Positions 25,368 to 35,311 of a stretch of DNA of 64,000 nt are shown here, piece by piece. This DNA is from an uncultured Clostridia bacterium (lineage in GTDB: Bacteria; Bacillota; Clostridia; UMGS1810). How positions within the stretch are numbered: position 1 is the stretch's first letter; every line of letters starts with the position of its first letter. The position numbers were made by a program, and so were the translations under genes. A model generated the notes under the pieces. The model worked only from the letters and a program-made list of their open reading frames with translations. It made no database searches and was not told where the DNA came from. Location: NCBI GenBank assembly GCA_934500875.1, contig CAKSTL010000004.1, positions 62,001 through 126,000 on the forward strand. The letters are read 5' to 3'.

Positions 25368-25435
25368 ATCATTCACCTTAGCCTTTTTGTTATTTTGCGC
25401 AGCCAAAAAAGTTATTATGCAAATTATCCCAATTT

Positions 25436-25499
25436 AAAACGGTGTCCGCACCAAAGCCGGCTCCCGTTGCGGGACGGCGGCTGATACAAACACCGTTTT
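25436..25499 (-). terminator. Compound hairpin ending the purine operon
   Basis: Outer 10-bp stem (25436-25445 with 25490-25499), inner 5-bp stem (25455-25459 with 25478-25482) and apical 5-bp stem (25462-25466 with 25470-25474). T-runs occur on both sides. It is larger and more GC-rich than the other terminators here, and it also lies upstream of the EamA-like gene. Confidence 0.6.
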
Positions 25500-25508
25500 T
25501 GTTTTTGG

Positions 25509-26066
25509 TTAAATTACGTTTCCGTCTTTGTCAAAGAGCGGCAGCGGAGCAAGACACGTTATATCGTGGCGCTCAATGGCGTCGCCTTCGGCAAGAACAG
25601 CCATTTTTCCGACAATATTGCCGCCGGCAGCCTCAACAAGCTTAGTAAGCGCCGCAAGTGATTCGCCGGTGCTTATAACATCATCAACAATAAGCACTCT
25701 TTTTCCTCTCATAAGGTCAGCGTCAGCCTTGCCGATACACAAAATTTGTTTCTTTTCCGTTGTAATTGAATCAACGTCAACCGTGATAATATCCTGCATA
25801 TAGAGCTTCGGACCCTTTCTTGCAAGAAGGTAATTGTTAACGTTTGACTGCCGTGCCATTTCATAAAGAAGCGGAATACCCTTTGATTCGGCAGTAATCA
25901 TAATATCGTGTTCGGGGGCGATTTTCAAAAGCTCCTTTGCACAAACCTTTGTAAGCTCAACGTCACCGAACATTACAAATGCGGCGATATACAAATCATC
26001 GTTGACCTTGCAAAGCGGTAAGTTTCTTTTTATACCTGCTACATTAAGTTCATAGTAGGAATTCAT
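25509..26066 (-). CDS. Purine phosphoribosyltransferase (adenine/xanthine type)
   Basis: 185 aa type I PRTase. PRPP loop KRVLIVDDVISTGESL at ~120-135; upstream AESKGIPLLYEMAR and LLARKGPKLYM resemble the Apt/Xpt lineage. It transfers phosphoribose from PRPP to a purine base, making the nucleotide. It follows the purine permease gene by 32 bases, so the pair forms an uptake-and-salvage unit. The base (adenine, xanthine or other) cannot be decided from sequence alone. Confidence 0.85.
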   Translation of the reverse strand: MNSYYELNVAGIKRNLPLCKVNDDLYIAAFVMFGDVELTKVCAKELLKIAPEHDIMITAESKGIPLLYEMARQSNVNNYLLARKGPKLYMQDIITVDVDSITTEKKQILCIGKADADLMRGKRVLIVDDVISTGESLAALTKLVEAAGGNIVGKMAVLAEGDAIERHDITCLAPLPLFDKDGNVI

Positions 26067-26098
26067 TTAAAGTCAGCCCTTTCGTATTAACAGGTAAA

Positions 26099-27448
26099 TT
26101 AAAATATTTTAACCAGTTTTGTAACAATATAAAGCACAAACAAGGCAACCGAAATCCACATAACCGCAGATACGTCTTTGATTTTACCCGTGAGAACTTT
26201 AAGAACAACCCACGAAATAAGACCGAACATAATACCTGTTGCAATAGAATATGTAAACGGCATAATAACAATTGCCAAAAATGCGCCGATTGTGTCTGCG
26301 ATATCTCCGTCAAACGAAACATTCTTAACAGACGAAAGCATCATAAGACCTACAAAAATCATTGCAGGAGCTGTTGCAAACGAAGGAATTGCAAGAAATA
26401 TCGGTGAAAGGACGAGCGAAACGATAAACAGAATTGCCGTTACAACAGATGTAAGACCTGTTCTGCCGCCTACCGAAACACCTGCGCTCGATTCAACGTA
26501 GCTTGTTACGGTAGATGTACCGAGACACGCACCGACAACCGTACCTACAGCGTCTGCCATAAGTGCGCCGCCTGCCTTGGGAAGTCTGCCGTCTTTATCA
26601 AGAAGGTCTGCCTTTTCGGCAACTCCGATAAGCGTTCCTACGGTATCAAAAATATCGGTATAAAGGAAAGTGAACGTTACAACAGCAAAATCAAAGAAGT
26701 TTTTTCCGATAAATCCGAAATCAAACGCAAACATTTTGGGAGCTGCAAAGCTTGCAGCCGAGAACGAAGGAATAAGCGAATATACTCTGTTTTCAACATC
26801 TACAACATACCAGCCGCCGATTTCCGCAATTATTCCGAGAATCCAGGTTGCTATAATACCGATAAGAATATCTCCCGGAACTTTAAAATGATGGAGAACG
26901 CCGATAATTATAAGACCTGCTATAGCCAAAACAACCTGAGGCGAAGCAAGATTACCGAGGCTGACCAATGTAGCGTCATCATTAATAACAATTTTGCAGT
27001 TAATCATAGCGATAATTGTGATAAAAAGACCGATACCTGCGGTGATACCGAATTTGAGGTTTGCAGGGATTTTGTCAACAAGAGCTTCTCTGAATTTAAA
27101 GAGTGAAAGAATCATAAAGATTATACCTTCGATAAATACAGCAGTCAAAGCAACCTCATAGCTGTAACCCATTTTGCCGCAAACCGTGAACGCAAAGAAA
27201 GCGTTAAGACCCATACCCGAAGCAAGCGCTACAGGATAGTTTGCAAAAAACGCCATGCAAAGCGTAGCTATAGCAGCCGAAATTGCGGTTGCCGAAAAAA
27301 TGGCAGCCGGGGTAGCGCCCTCAATATTACCTAAATAACTGGGGTTAACCGCAAGAATATATGCCATTGCAAGGAATGTTGTAATTCCGGCAATAATCTC
27401 ACGCTTAACGGTCGTGCCGTTTTGCTTAAGTTTGAATAACTTTTCCAT
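26099..27448 (-). CDS. NCS2 purine permease (AzgA/PbuG type)
   Basis: 449 aa, about 13 TM segments. AzgA-subfamily marks: GITTFLAMAYILAVNPSYL at the start, ALASGMGLNAFFAFTVC, FLYTDIFDTVGTLIG and LGTSTVTSYVESSAGVSVGGRTG. Proton-coupled uptake of adenine, guanine or hypoxanthine. Strong ribosome site (AGGAGGAAATT). Transcribed with the phosphoribosyltransferase. Confidence 0.93.
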   Translation of the reverse strand: MEKLFKLKQNGTTVKREIIAGITTFLAMAYILAVNPSYLGNIEGATPAAIFSATAISAAIATLCMAFFANYPVALASGMGLNAFFAFTVCGKMGYSYEVALTAVFIEGIIFMILSLFKFREALVDKIPANLKFGITAGIGLFITIIAMINCKIVINDDATLVSLGNLASPQVVLAIAGLIIIGVLHHFKVPGDILIGIIATWILGIIAEIGGWYVVDVENRVYSLIPSFSAASFAAPKMFAFDFGFIGKNFFDFAVVTFTFLYTDIFDTVGTLIGVAEKADLLDKDGRLPKAGGALMADAVGTVVGACLGTSTVTSYVESSAGVSVGGRTGLTSVVTAILFIVSLVLSPIFLAIPSFATAPAMIFVGLMMLSSVKNVSFDGDIADTIGAFLAIVIMPFTYSIATGIMFGLISWVVLKVLTGKIKDVSAVMWISVALFVLYIVTKLVKIF

Positions 27449-27490
27449 AATTTCCTCCTGTAAATTTACAAAAAATAAAACTACAAAAAC

Positions 27491-27519
27491 ATTTTATAAC
27501 AAAATCCGACGTTTTTCAA
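27491..27519 (-). promoter_or_regulatory. SigA promoter of the purine permease operon
   Basis: Minus strand TTGAAA (27519-27514), 17-base spacer, TAAAAT (27496-27491). About 45 bases upstream of the start, leaving no room for a purine riboswitch. A separate inverted repeat (TTGTGCA at 27587-27593 with TGCACAA at 27607-27613) lies further upstream. Confidence 0.6.
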
Positions 27520-27631
27520 GTTTTTTTCACTTGTTTGTCACATTTCAAACAAATTTATCCAAATATGTCAGTTTATTTGTGCTTTTTTGTGCATTATTTA
27601 TAAAATTGCACAATATGTTGTATCGGAAAAA

Positions 27632-27886
27632 TTATTTTGCACCGTTAAGACGTGCATTAAGGTCGGCAATCTGTGCGTCTTTTTGACTGATTTCGCCTTT
27701 TAAGCGTTCAATCTCCGACGTAAGATGCGCAATTTCGCCGTCCTCTTTTTTCTGCGCCGACGAAATGAGCGAATAGCTTAATGCAAACGAACAAATAAGC
27801 ACAAGCGCCATAAAAATTATGAACGAAAGTGTCTTGTTTGTGCGAATAACGTTTGCGCCGCTTAAAAATTTATATCTTATTTTCAT
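27632..27886 (-). CDS. Single-TM coiled-coil protein (84 aa)
   Basis: Basic N-terminal stretch, one TM helix at ~18-40 and a heptad-repeating coiled coil at ~45-80 (EIAHLTSEIERLKGEISQKD). The layout resembles FtsL/DivIC-type septum proteins, but the similarity is one of form only. Last gene of the addBA run, 17 bases after addA. No specific family recognised. Confidence 0.65.
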   Translation of the reverse strand: MKIRYKFLSGANVIRTNKTLSFIIFMALVLICSFALSYSLISSAQKKEDGEIAHLTSEIERLKGEISQKDAQIADLNARLNGAK

Positions 27887-27903
27887 TATTCTTTCCCCCC
27901 GGA

Positions 27904-30900
27904 TTACACAAATTCATTTCTATCAAACAAGTATATATATGTTTTTGAAACCTGTTTTTTTAGTATTTTTTCAATCGCCTTTTTGTAAAACTTAAGCTGA
28001 ATTTCATATTTTTTCCGTATATCGGCGGCGTTTTTTACACGGTCGGTTTTGTAGTCCACAATAACAATCGTGCCGTCATCATCCTCAAAAAACAGGTCTA
28101 CAGCACCCTGAACAATAATTGTGTCGTTTGCTGCGCCGTCAAAAATTTCGTTCATTTTGACGGGAATTTTAAACGAAAACTCTCTTTCAAAAATTTTTGA
28201 CTTTTTAATTTTTTCTCCTATTTCAGAACACGCAAAAAGCGCAATTTTTTTAAAATCCGCATATTCTTTTTCCTCCTGCGACAAAAAACCCTTATCGCAA
28301 AGCGCATTAACCTCACGTTCTGCGTCGGATTCATTGTTTATTTTAAGAAAATCAACCTTCTGCATTGCATAGTGCATTATCGTGCCCTTTTTCGCCGCCG
28401 ATATTTTATCTTTTTCCAAAAAAGACGGCACGGCGAGCGAATTTTGCCGATAAATGTTATATCCGTCGTTTTCTTCCGAAAGAAGTCTTTTAAGCTCGGT
28501 TACGGTAATAATCGAAGGAAGTTGGCACGAGGATTTGTAAGGATAGCTGTACGAAAGCCTGTTTTTTATTATTTCGTCATATTCGCTATCCTCATCCGGC
28601 AGATTATCAAAAAAGTCCGTATTGACGATTTTTTCTTTTTCCGCAGGAATTTCAATATCATCAGAGCGAATGAGTTTAAGTTTAAAAACGTCGTTTCTTT
28701 CTTCAAAATGCTTTAAAACCGCAGGAATTATCCAGTCAAGATAGCACTTTGCACTCCTTGTAAGCATATGCGGAACGCAATCGGTTTTGTAAAGCGACAA
28801 AACATCACAAAAGCCGTCAATCTTTTTTTGCGCATTGTCCGTGCAGCCTATTATGTAAAGCTTTTCCTTTGCACGTGTCAGGGCAACATACAGTATTCTT
28901 TCCTCCTCCGAAAGCGTTTCAAGAACCATTTTTTCAGCAATCGCTTTCTTTATTATGTTCGGATACGAAAAGCGTTTTTCATAATCGACAAAATTAAGTC
29001 CCAGCCCGAGCGTTTTGTGTAAAATCATATCGCCGCTTGTGTCGGTAAGGTTTATCTTTTTTGCGCACTGACACAAAAACACAATACCGAATTCCAGTCC
29101 CTTGCTCTTGTGGATTGTCATAATCCGCACCGCATTGTCATTTTCGCTTAAAGTTTTTGGTGCGTCGCCGTCGCCTTTTTTAAGCGTAATATCGTCCACA
29201 AAGCGCAAAAAATTAAATATTCCCTTATATGAAGTCTTTTCAAAACATTCCGCTTTGTAAAACAGCGCACGTATGTTTGCCTTTTTCTGCTTCGGAAAAG
29301 GCAAAGTTCCCACGTAGCTAATATAATCGGTTTCACGCACAACATAACGCAAAAACTCATCTGTTGCCATATATTTTGCCGCATCCGAAAATCTTGAAAG
29401 GTCGTTTAAAAAGTTTGAGATTTTCTCGCTTAAAGCATCCGAGTTTTCCGCTGTGTATCTGCACATTGCCTCATAAAAATACATATTTTTTCCGCAAAGT
29501 CTTATCACAAGAAATTCCTCGTCGCTGAATTTGTAAATTCCCGACCGCATAACCGAGGCAAGATTAATGTCGTCAAGCGGATTTAAAATTGCTTTTGCAA
29601 AACTTGTAAGCGTTTTAATTTCAGAATTTTCGTAATACGACGTGCCGCTTTCGGCAAAGCACGGTATTGAAAATTTTTCAAAAACTTTTTCAAATTCGCC
29701 GGCGCTGTCCTTTGTGCTGCGCATTAAAACAACAATATCCTTAAACTCGATATGCCTTTTTTCGCCCGTTGACTTATCGAAAACAAGAGCGTTTTCGTCG
29801 CTTACAAGCCTCAGAATTTCTTTTGCCGTATATGCCGCCTCGGCAGAAACCTTGCTTATTTCCTCGTCGCAAGTTTCGCCGAACGCACCCTTGTCATAGT
29901 CAATAATGTCAAGCGAAACATCACCGTACAAGCCGTCTGCATAAAATTCGTTTTCATTTTCATACAAAAAGTCGTCCGCGGTATATTCCATTTCGCCCAC
30001 GCTTTCGGACATTATCTTTGAAAACAGAATATTTACTGCGTCCAAAACGGTTTTGCGGCTTCTGAAATTTTTACTCAGCTTTATTTTAACGTTTTTACCG
30101 CAAACATCCTTTGCATACGGCGAAAAGGTGTCGATTTTGCTTTTGAAAATCATAGGTGCGGCGTCCCTGAATTTGTAAATACTCTGCTTTACGTCGCCAA
30201 CCATAAAAACGTTTTTTTCGTTTGACACGAGAGAGAAAATCTCGTCCTGGATTTCATTGCAATCCTGATATTCGTCAACGTAAATCTGTTCAAACTTTTT
30301 TGAAATTTCTTTTGCAAGCTCGGTTTTTTCGCCGCTCTCACTGCGCAAAAGCTTAAGCGCAAGATGCTCGTAATCCGAAAAATCAATAATATTGCGTTCC
30401 TTTTTGAGCCTGCAAAACTCTTCGTCCACCGAATTTGTTATTTCAATAAGTTTCTCAATTAACACAAGATTTTTTTCAAAATCCGAAAAAATTTCTTCCT
30501 CCGTGCAGTCGTAAACTTCCGCACAAGCCTTCCAACCCTCTTTCGCAGTCTTTCTCAGTGCGTTGATTTCTTCCATAACGGCTTTGTCGTTTTCACGTGA
30601 AATTTTCGGGCTCAGTTTCGGAAACGAAAAAGTTTGAAAAGTTCTGTATAAGGCATTTCTGTCGTTTATCTCGGAAATAAGGTTTTCAAAATATCCTTTT
30701 TCCGCCGAAAGAAAATCCAAAAGATTTTGCGTAACGTCCGCTGCCGAGCATATACGAAAAATTTTGTCATAGAGCTTTACGGAATATTCAAGCTGAGTGC
30801 GGCACTTTTCGGACAGAATTTTTTCATGCATAAGAATTTTTTTGTCCCTGTATGTTTCCAAAATTTCGCTTCGCCATTTTTCGGGCGACGAAAGCGTTCG

Positions 30901-31431
30901 TGAAAATGTATACAGATTTTTCACAAAATATGCAAATTTTTTGTCGGTTTTCGGCGAATAAATTTTTATAAGCATTAAAAATTTTTCGTCATCCTTATCG
31001 TAATAAGCGTTAAAAACCCTTTCAACCGCACTGTCCAAGAGCAAATCAACCTGCTTTGCATCGCCCGTCTTAAAATCGGGGTCAATGGAGAGAAAATTAA
31101 AATTTTCTTTTATAAGCCCCAGACAAAAGCTGTGAATTGTGCAGATTGAGGCATTGTCAATAAGCGCAAGCTGACGGTTTAAAACGGCAGATTCGCCCGA
31201 TTTGTCAAGCTCGTCTAAAATTCTTAAATGTATTCTTTCTTTAATTTCGGAGGCAGCGGCATTGGTAAACGTCACCACAAGAAGCTTGTCCACATCAACG
31301 CCGTTTGGCGCAAGAATGTTTTTCACAATGCGTTCAACCATAACGGCAGTCTTTCCCGACCCTGCCGCCGCAGTTACAAGAAGGTTTGAAACGGGTGCGT
31401 CAATTGCGTTTTGCTGGTCACTTGTCCACAT
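27904..31431 (-). CDS. addA: ATP-dependent helicase/nuclease subunit A
   Basis: 1175 aa, UvrD-like helicase plus RecB-type nuclease of the AddAB double-strand-break resection complex. Walker A TAAAGSGKTAVMVERI near residue 20, helicase motif VDEYQDCNEIQDE at ~395, MTIHKSKGLEFGIVFL and LYVALTRAKEKLYIIG in the C-terminal helicase half. The nuclease domain has GTIMHYAMQ and GAVDLFFEDDDGTIVIVDYKTDR near the end. Length is normal. The start overlaps addB by 14 bases. Confidence 0.96.
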   Translation of the reverse strand: MWTSDQQNAIDAPVSNLLVTAAAGSGKTAVMVERIVKNILAPNGVDVDKLLVVTFTNAAASEIKERIHLRILDELDKSGESAVLNRQLALIDNASICTIHSFCLGLIKENFNFLSIDPDFKTGDAKQVDLLLDSAVERVFNAYYDKDDEKFLMLIKIYSPKTDKKFAYFVKNLYTFSRTLSSPEKWRSEILETYRDKKILMHEKILSEKCRTQLEYSVKLYDKIFRICSAADVTQNLLDFLSAEKGYFENLISEINDRNALYRTFQTFSFPKLSPKISRENDKAVMEEINALRKTAKEGWKACAEVYDCTEEEIFSDFEKNLVLIEKLIEITNSVDEEFCRLKKERNIIDFSDYEHLALKLLRSESGEKTELAKEISKKFEQIYVDEYQDCNEIQDEIFSLVSNEKNVFMVGDVKQSIYKFRDAAPMIFKSKIDTFSPYAKDVCGKNVKIKLSKNFRSRKTVLDAVNILFSKIMSESVGEMEYTADDFLYENENEFYADGLYGDVSLDIIDYDKGAFGETCDEEISKVSAEAAYTAKEILRLVSDENALVFDKSTGEKRHIEFKDIVVLMRSTKDSAGEFEKVFEKFSIPCFAESGTSYYENSEIKTLTSFAKAILNPLDDINLASVMRSGIYKFSDEEFLVIRLCGKNMYFYEAMCRYTAENSDALSEKISNFLNDLSRFSDAAKYMATDEFLRYVVRETDYISYVGTLPFPKQKKANIRALFYKAECFEKTSYKGIFNFLRFVDDITLKKGDGDAPKTLSENDNAVRIMTIHKSKGLEFGIVFLCQCAKKINLTDTSGDMILHKTLGLGLNFVDYEKRFSYPNIIKKAIAEKMVLETLSEEERILYVALTRAKEKLYIIGCTDNAQKKIDGFCDVLSLYKTDCVPHMLTRSAKCYLDWIIPAVLKHFEERNDVFKLKLIRSDDIEIPAEKEKIVNTDFFDNLPDEDSEYDEIIKNRLSYSYPYKSSCQLPSIITVTELKRLLSEENDGYNIYRQNSLAVPSFLEKDKISAAKKGTIMHYAMQKVDFLKINNESDAEREVNALCDKGFLSQEEKEYADFKKIALFACSEIGEKIKKSKIFEREFSFKIPVKMNEIFDGAANDTIIVQGAVDLFFEDDDGTIVIVDYKTDRVKNAADIRKKYEIQLKFYKKAIEKILKKQVSKTYIYLFDRNEFV

Positions 31432-34400
31432 CGTTTTCCACCTCCAGTTTTTCCCAAACTTCCTCGTCCGTCATATTTTTTAATTCAATCCCCGCATTTT
31501 TCAGTATGTCAGCCTTGCAAATTCCTTTAAAACTGCAATAGCTGCACGGCGTCGAATCTTTTGCAGAGCAGGGACAAATTGAAAATTCGCCGTTAAAAAG
31601 GTCGCTGCAAAGCTCTCTTATGCCGTTTTTAATGTGGTTTGAAAGAAGGTCAAACCGTTTTTCGTCCGCAAAATGCGCCCTTGATTTTGAAATCGGGTCA
31701 TATGCCGCAATAACGTTTTTATCGTTTAAAATAAGTCCCTTAAGCTTAAGGGCGCTTTTCATTTTTTCGTATGATTTTTCCATTTCGGTGCGTGTTTTTG
31801 CCTTGTAAATGTAGTCGTCAAACTTAAAATACAGTGCGCCGGCCTTTTTATACCTTTCATCCGACTCGGAAAGCGCCGTAAGATACACCATAAGCTGAAT
31901 ATCCAAGCCGTAAAACATATTTGACAGGCTGAAAGTTTTGCTGCCGGTTTTGTAATCTATAATCCGCACAAAAGTGCCGTTTTCCGACTCAAATTTATCC
32001 GCACGGTCAATAATTCCGTTAAGATGAACGGTTTTGCCGCCGTCGGTTTGTATATCAAAACTCGTTTTTCCGTCTGCACCGAAAGCAATTTCATACCCGA
32101 GCGGAATAAAGCTTGAATTGATAATATGAAATTTTAATATGTCAAAACACGAAAAAACCGCCTCCGCAAGCCTTTTTATAATAAATGTGCTTTTGTTTTC
32201 CGCCTCCGGCACGCTGTTTCTTATTTTCTCAACTTCGCTGTCTATGTAATATGCAATCTGCGATTTTATGTATTCGTCGTCCGCTTTTGCAAAATCCGCC
32301 TTGTCCTCCTCTATTCTGCGGCAGATTTTTTCAAAAACCATATGCACAAATGTTCCGACGTCGGCGGCATTGAGTGAAAACACTTCCTTTTCATCGAATT
32401 TCAGCACATATTTTACAAAATACATAAAAGGACAGCTTTTGAAAGTCTGCAATCTTGAAACCGAAGAAAAAACTTCGTCCGAAAAAATTCTTTGCAGTAT
32501 TGAAGCCGATATTTTTGAAAACTTCGGTGAATAAGAGAAAAATCCCTTTATGCGCTGCGCCCGCACGTTATCATATTTCAGAAAATAACGATAAACGCCG
32601 CTCCAGACATTTGATGTGCTGTTTTCACTTATTGCGTCAATAAGCGGCTCAGCAGTCGGTTTTATAAGCGTAACCTTGTCAATATCGCTTTCGTATTTTT
32701 CGTCACGCACAACAGTCTTTAATGACGGAAAAATTTTACGCATTGTCGAAAACAAAAATGCCGGGCGCAAAGAAGCGGAAGCATTGTCCGACACGGGAAA
32801 CGAAATGCAAAGCATTTTTTCGGGTGCCGTAACGCAGTTGTAAATAAGAAATTTATTGTAAAATGCCTTTGTTTTGCTCGTTTCCGAAAGCTCGACGCCG
32901 TTTTCGGCAAGCGTTTCACGTTCGGAATCGGCAAAAATTCCGTTTGCCTTTTTCGGCGCCGGAAACACCCCGTCAACAGCGCCGACAATAAACAGCGCTT
33001 TTATGTTCTGCGCTATTGTTCTGTCCGCATTTCCCGCAATTACATTATCGGCAGAATACGGCACATACCCTTGTTTTTGCATTGAGAATGCCGAATATAA
33101 AACATTTTTAAACTCTTTTACATTTAACGTTTCGCTGCCGATATGAGTGTAAATTTCATCAAGAGTTTTTATAACCGAATCCGCCGCCGCAAGATATTCT
33201 TTTGCGTTTTTTGCATCGCCCGATTTTTCAAAAGCGTCAATCTGCGACTTAACATTATCAAAAAATGAGCATTTTTCAAGATACGAATACATAGAACGCA
33301 CCGTATCGCACGCTTTTTTTCTTCCTTTTATGCTGTCGTGAAACGGTTTTATAACACTGATAAATTTCTTTCTTGCCTCATTTACGGTTTTTGCAAAGCG
33401 CTCTGCGGCAAATGTGTTGTTTTTGTAAATTTTAAGCACATAGTTCCACTTTTCATCATCTTGCCACGCACTTTTTTTGATGTTTTGGGCAAGCACATAG
33501 TTTTCAAGTGCGTCAATTTCATAATCCGAAAGATTTAAAAAACCGAGCCTTAAAAACGAAAAAACCGAATCGTAACTGTAATTTTCAATGTAAATATCAA
33601 GTGCGCCGAGCACAAAAAGCACAATGCGGTGCGAAAGCGCCTCTTTTTTTTCGTCAACAAAACACGGAATATCATATTTTTGAAAAACATTGCGTATGAG
33701 ATTTGAATATTCCGAAAGATTTGCCGATATCACGCCAATCTCGTTGTATCTGTAACCGAAATCACGTGTAAGCCTAAGTATTTCCTTTGCGGTGTGTTCA
33801 ATTTCCGTCTGAGGATTTTGGTCGTAAAAAAGTCTGATTTCGCCGTTGACAGGCACATCTTTGCCGAATTTGTTTTCGCACAGCGCACTGTTTAAAACGC
33901 CGAGCATTTTTGCGTTTTTAAACTTTTTATCCTCCGATAAAAATATTTTCGCACCTACGCTTCTGCAAGATAACATAAGCTTTTCGGCGGTTATAACGGT
34001 CGGCGCAAAAAGCGAGGATTTTGTTTTCTCATCGCAAATAAGCGTATTTGTGCAAAGCGTTACATAAACCTCGTCCGAGTCCTCCTCAATCTTTTTTATA
34101 ATATCAATTTCCGACGGAATAAAACTTGAAAATTTATCAAAGACAACAACGGTTCCCTTAAAAAAATCGGAATTTTTCATTGCGTCGAGCGTAATGGTCA
34201 GAATATCGTCCGAGTCGGTGTAATCGCTTCCCAAAGCGTCTTTGTACGCTGAATATATGTTGTAAAAATCTTCAGTCTTTGCCTTCAAAATGCTGTGTGT
34301 GCTTTTTTCGTAAGCCTCTTTTAGATTTTCGGGCAAAACTCCGTACTTTTTAAATTCCGACAAAGTATCTGCGCAAAGTGACACAAAACCGGGGCTTGAA

Positions 34401-34720
34401 GAAGAATTTTTGAAAAATTTAAGATTTGTTTCCGACAGAATTTTTGCGATTATAACACCTTTTGCGGTGTTTGTAACCTGATTTTTAATCTCTCTTCCGC
34501 CGTTTTCAAAAACCCTTGCGCCTATGCGCTCAAACGACAAAACATCAATTCCGCTTTTGCAGATAAAACCGTATTCGGCAAGCACTCTGCGCTCGGTTTC
34601 GTGCGTAAACTGCTCGGGAACAACAATAAGCACACGCCTTTTTTCGTTTTTTATTATATTTTCAAACACGTACTGCGTTTTACCCGTTCCCGCAGCTCCG
34701 TATATAAAGTTTAATGCCAT
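31418..34720 (-). CDS. addB: ATP-dependent nuclease subunit B
   Basis: 1100 aa. Walker A GAAGTGKTQYVFENII at the N-terminus, a large inactive helicase-like middle and a C-terminal nuclease (GIIDRADKFESENGTFVRIIDYKTG). Iron-sulfur cysteines bracket the nuclease: one in LQTFKSCPFMYF and three near the end (STPCSYCSFKGIC), as in B. subtilis AddB. It pairs with AddA to process breaks and recognise Chi. Overlaps the preceding membrane-protein gene by 10 bases. Confidence 0.95.
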   Translation of the reverse strand: MALNFIYGAAGTGKTQYVFENIIKNEKRRVLIVVPEQFTHETERRVLAEYGFICKSGIDVLSFERIGARVFENGGREIKNQVTNTAKGVIIAKILSETNLKFFKNSSSSPGFVSLCADTLSEFKKYGVLPENLKEAYEKSTHSILKAKTEDFYNIYSAYKDALGSDYTDSDDILTITLDAMKNSDFFKGTVVVFDKFSSFIPSEIDIIKKIEEDSDEVYVTLCTNTLICDEKTKSSLFAPTVITAEKLMLSCRSVGAKIFLSEDKKFKNAKMLGVLNSALCENKFGKDVPVNGEIRLFYDQNPQTEIEHTAKEILRLTRDFGYRYNEIGVISANLSEYSNLIRNVFQKYDIPCFVDEKKEALSHRIVLFVLGALDIYIENYSYDSVFSFLRLGFLNLSDYEIDALENYVLAQNIKKSAWQDDEKWNYVLKIYKNNTFAAERFAKTVNEARKKFISVIKPFHDSIKGRKKACDTVRSMYSYLEKCSFFDNVKSQIDAFEKSGDAKNAKEYLAAADSVIKTLDEIYTHIGSETLNVKEFKNVLYSAFSMQKQGYVPYSADNVIAGNADRTIAQNIKALFIVGAVDGVFPAPKKANGIFADSERETLAENGVELSETSKTKAFYNKFLIYNCVTAPEKMLCISFPVSDNASASLRPAFLFSTMRKIFPSLKTVVRDEKYESDIDKVTLIKPTAEPLIDAISENSTSNVWSGVYRYFLKYDNVRAQRIKGFFSYSPKFSKISASILQRIFSDEVFSSVSRLQTFKSCPFMYFVKYVLKFDEKEVFSLNAADVGTFVHMVFEKICRRIEEDKADFAKADDEYIKSQIAYYIDSEVEKIRNSVPEAENKSTFIIKRLAEAVFSCFDILKFHIINSSFIPLGYEIAFGADGKTSFDIQTDGGKTVHLNGIIDRADKFESENGTFVRIIDYKTGSKTFSLSNMFYGLDIQLMVYLTALSESDERYKKAGALYFKFDDYIYKAKTRTEMEKSYEKMKSALKLKGLILNDKNVIAAYDPISKSRAHFADEKRFDLLSNHIKNGIRELCSDLFNGEFSICPCSAKDSTPCSYCSFKGICKADILKNAGIELKNMTDEEVWEKLEVENDVDK

Positions 34721-35223
34721 TTTTTATCACTCCGAAAAGGTATTCTTGAAAAAACATCCCTCATTATCCCGTCGAGCAGAATATCTCCCAAAACAAATAC
34801 AGTTAAAAACGCTAAAAAGAGCAAAACAAGATTTATGCCGATTTGAAAGTCTGCAAAAAGCTTTGAAAAAACAAAATATGTAACAAAGGCATAAATGCAC
34901 GCACAAACAATTTTTACAAGCCATACCAAAGCCTTTTTGTTTATCCTTTCGGCAAAATGTTTTACAGCCGCATAGTTTCCGAAAAACAGCGCATAAGACA
35001 TGCAAATCATCTTATCCGGAACAACAATAAACAAAAGCAGCGACGAAGCCGCATATGAAATTAGCGCATATTTCACGCCGCAAAAATATATCAGTGCGCA
35101 CATCATAACGGTTGACATAAAAAGCGACGCAAGCTTCATTGTTGAAAGCATATTTGAAAAAAGCAGCATAATAACCGTAACGGCGCACACAACCGCACCG
35201 AAGGCCATACCTTTGGAATTCAT
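34711..35223 (-). CDS. Multi-spanning membrane protein of unknown function
   Basis: 170 aa with five or six hydrophobic helices and a short basic C-terminal tail (SRIPFRSDKKWH). It recalls small DUF2232 or ECF S-component-like membrane proteins by topology, but no family motif is certain. Start ATG at 35223 lies nine bases after AAGGAG; an in-frame ATG at 35232 overlaps that site. Its end overlaps the addB start, so it is translated with the repair genes. Confidence 0.7.
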   Translation of the reverse strand: MNSKGMAFGAVVCAVTVIMLLFSNMLSTMKLASLFMSTVMMCALIYFCGVKYALISYAASSLLLFIVVPDKMICMSYALFFGNYAAVKHFAERINKKALVWLVKIVCACIYAFVTYFVFSKLFADFQIGINLVLLFLAFLTVFVLGDILLDGIMRDVFSRIPFRSDKKWH

Positions 35224-35311
35224 AAAAACCATCTCCTTTAGACAGCCGTGTATCCGACCGAAGATACCGAAATTATGCCTTTTTTGGCGGGTTCGGATTA
35301 CTTTCTTTCGG

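Noticed and set aside
25368..25508. Guanidine or cobalamin riboswitch before the EamA-like gene
   Set aside because: Some CCCGCAAC similarity, but the conserved ykkC and B12-box sequences are lacking; treated as a terminator hairpin.
27449..27631. Purine riboswitch before the purine permease
   Set aside because: Promoter sits ~45 bases from the start and none of the conserved purine-aptamer loop sequences are present.
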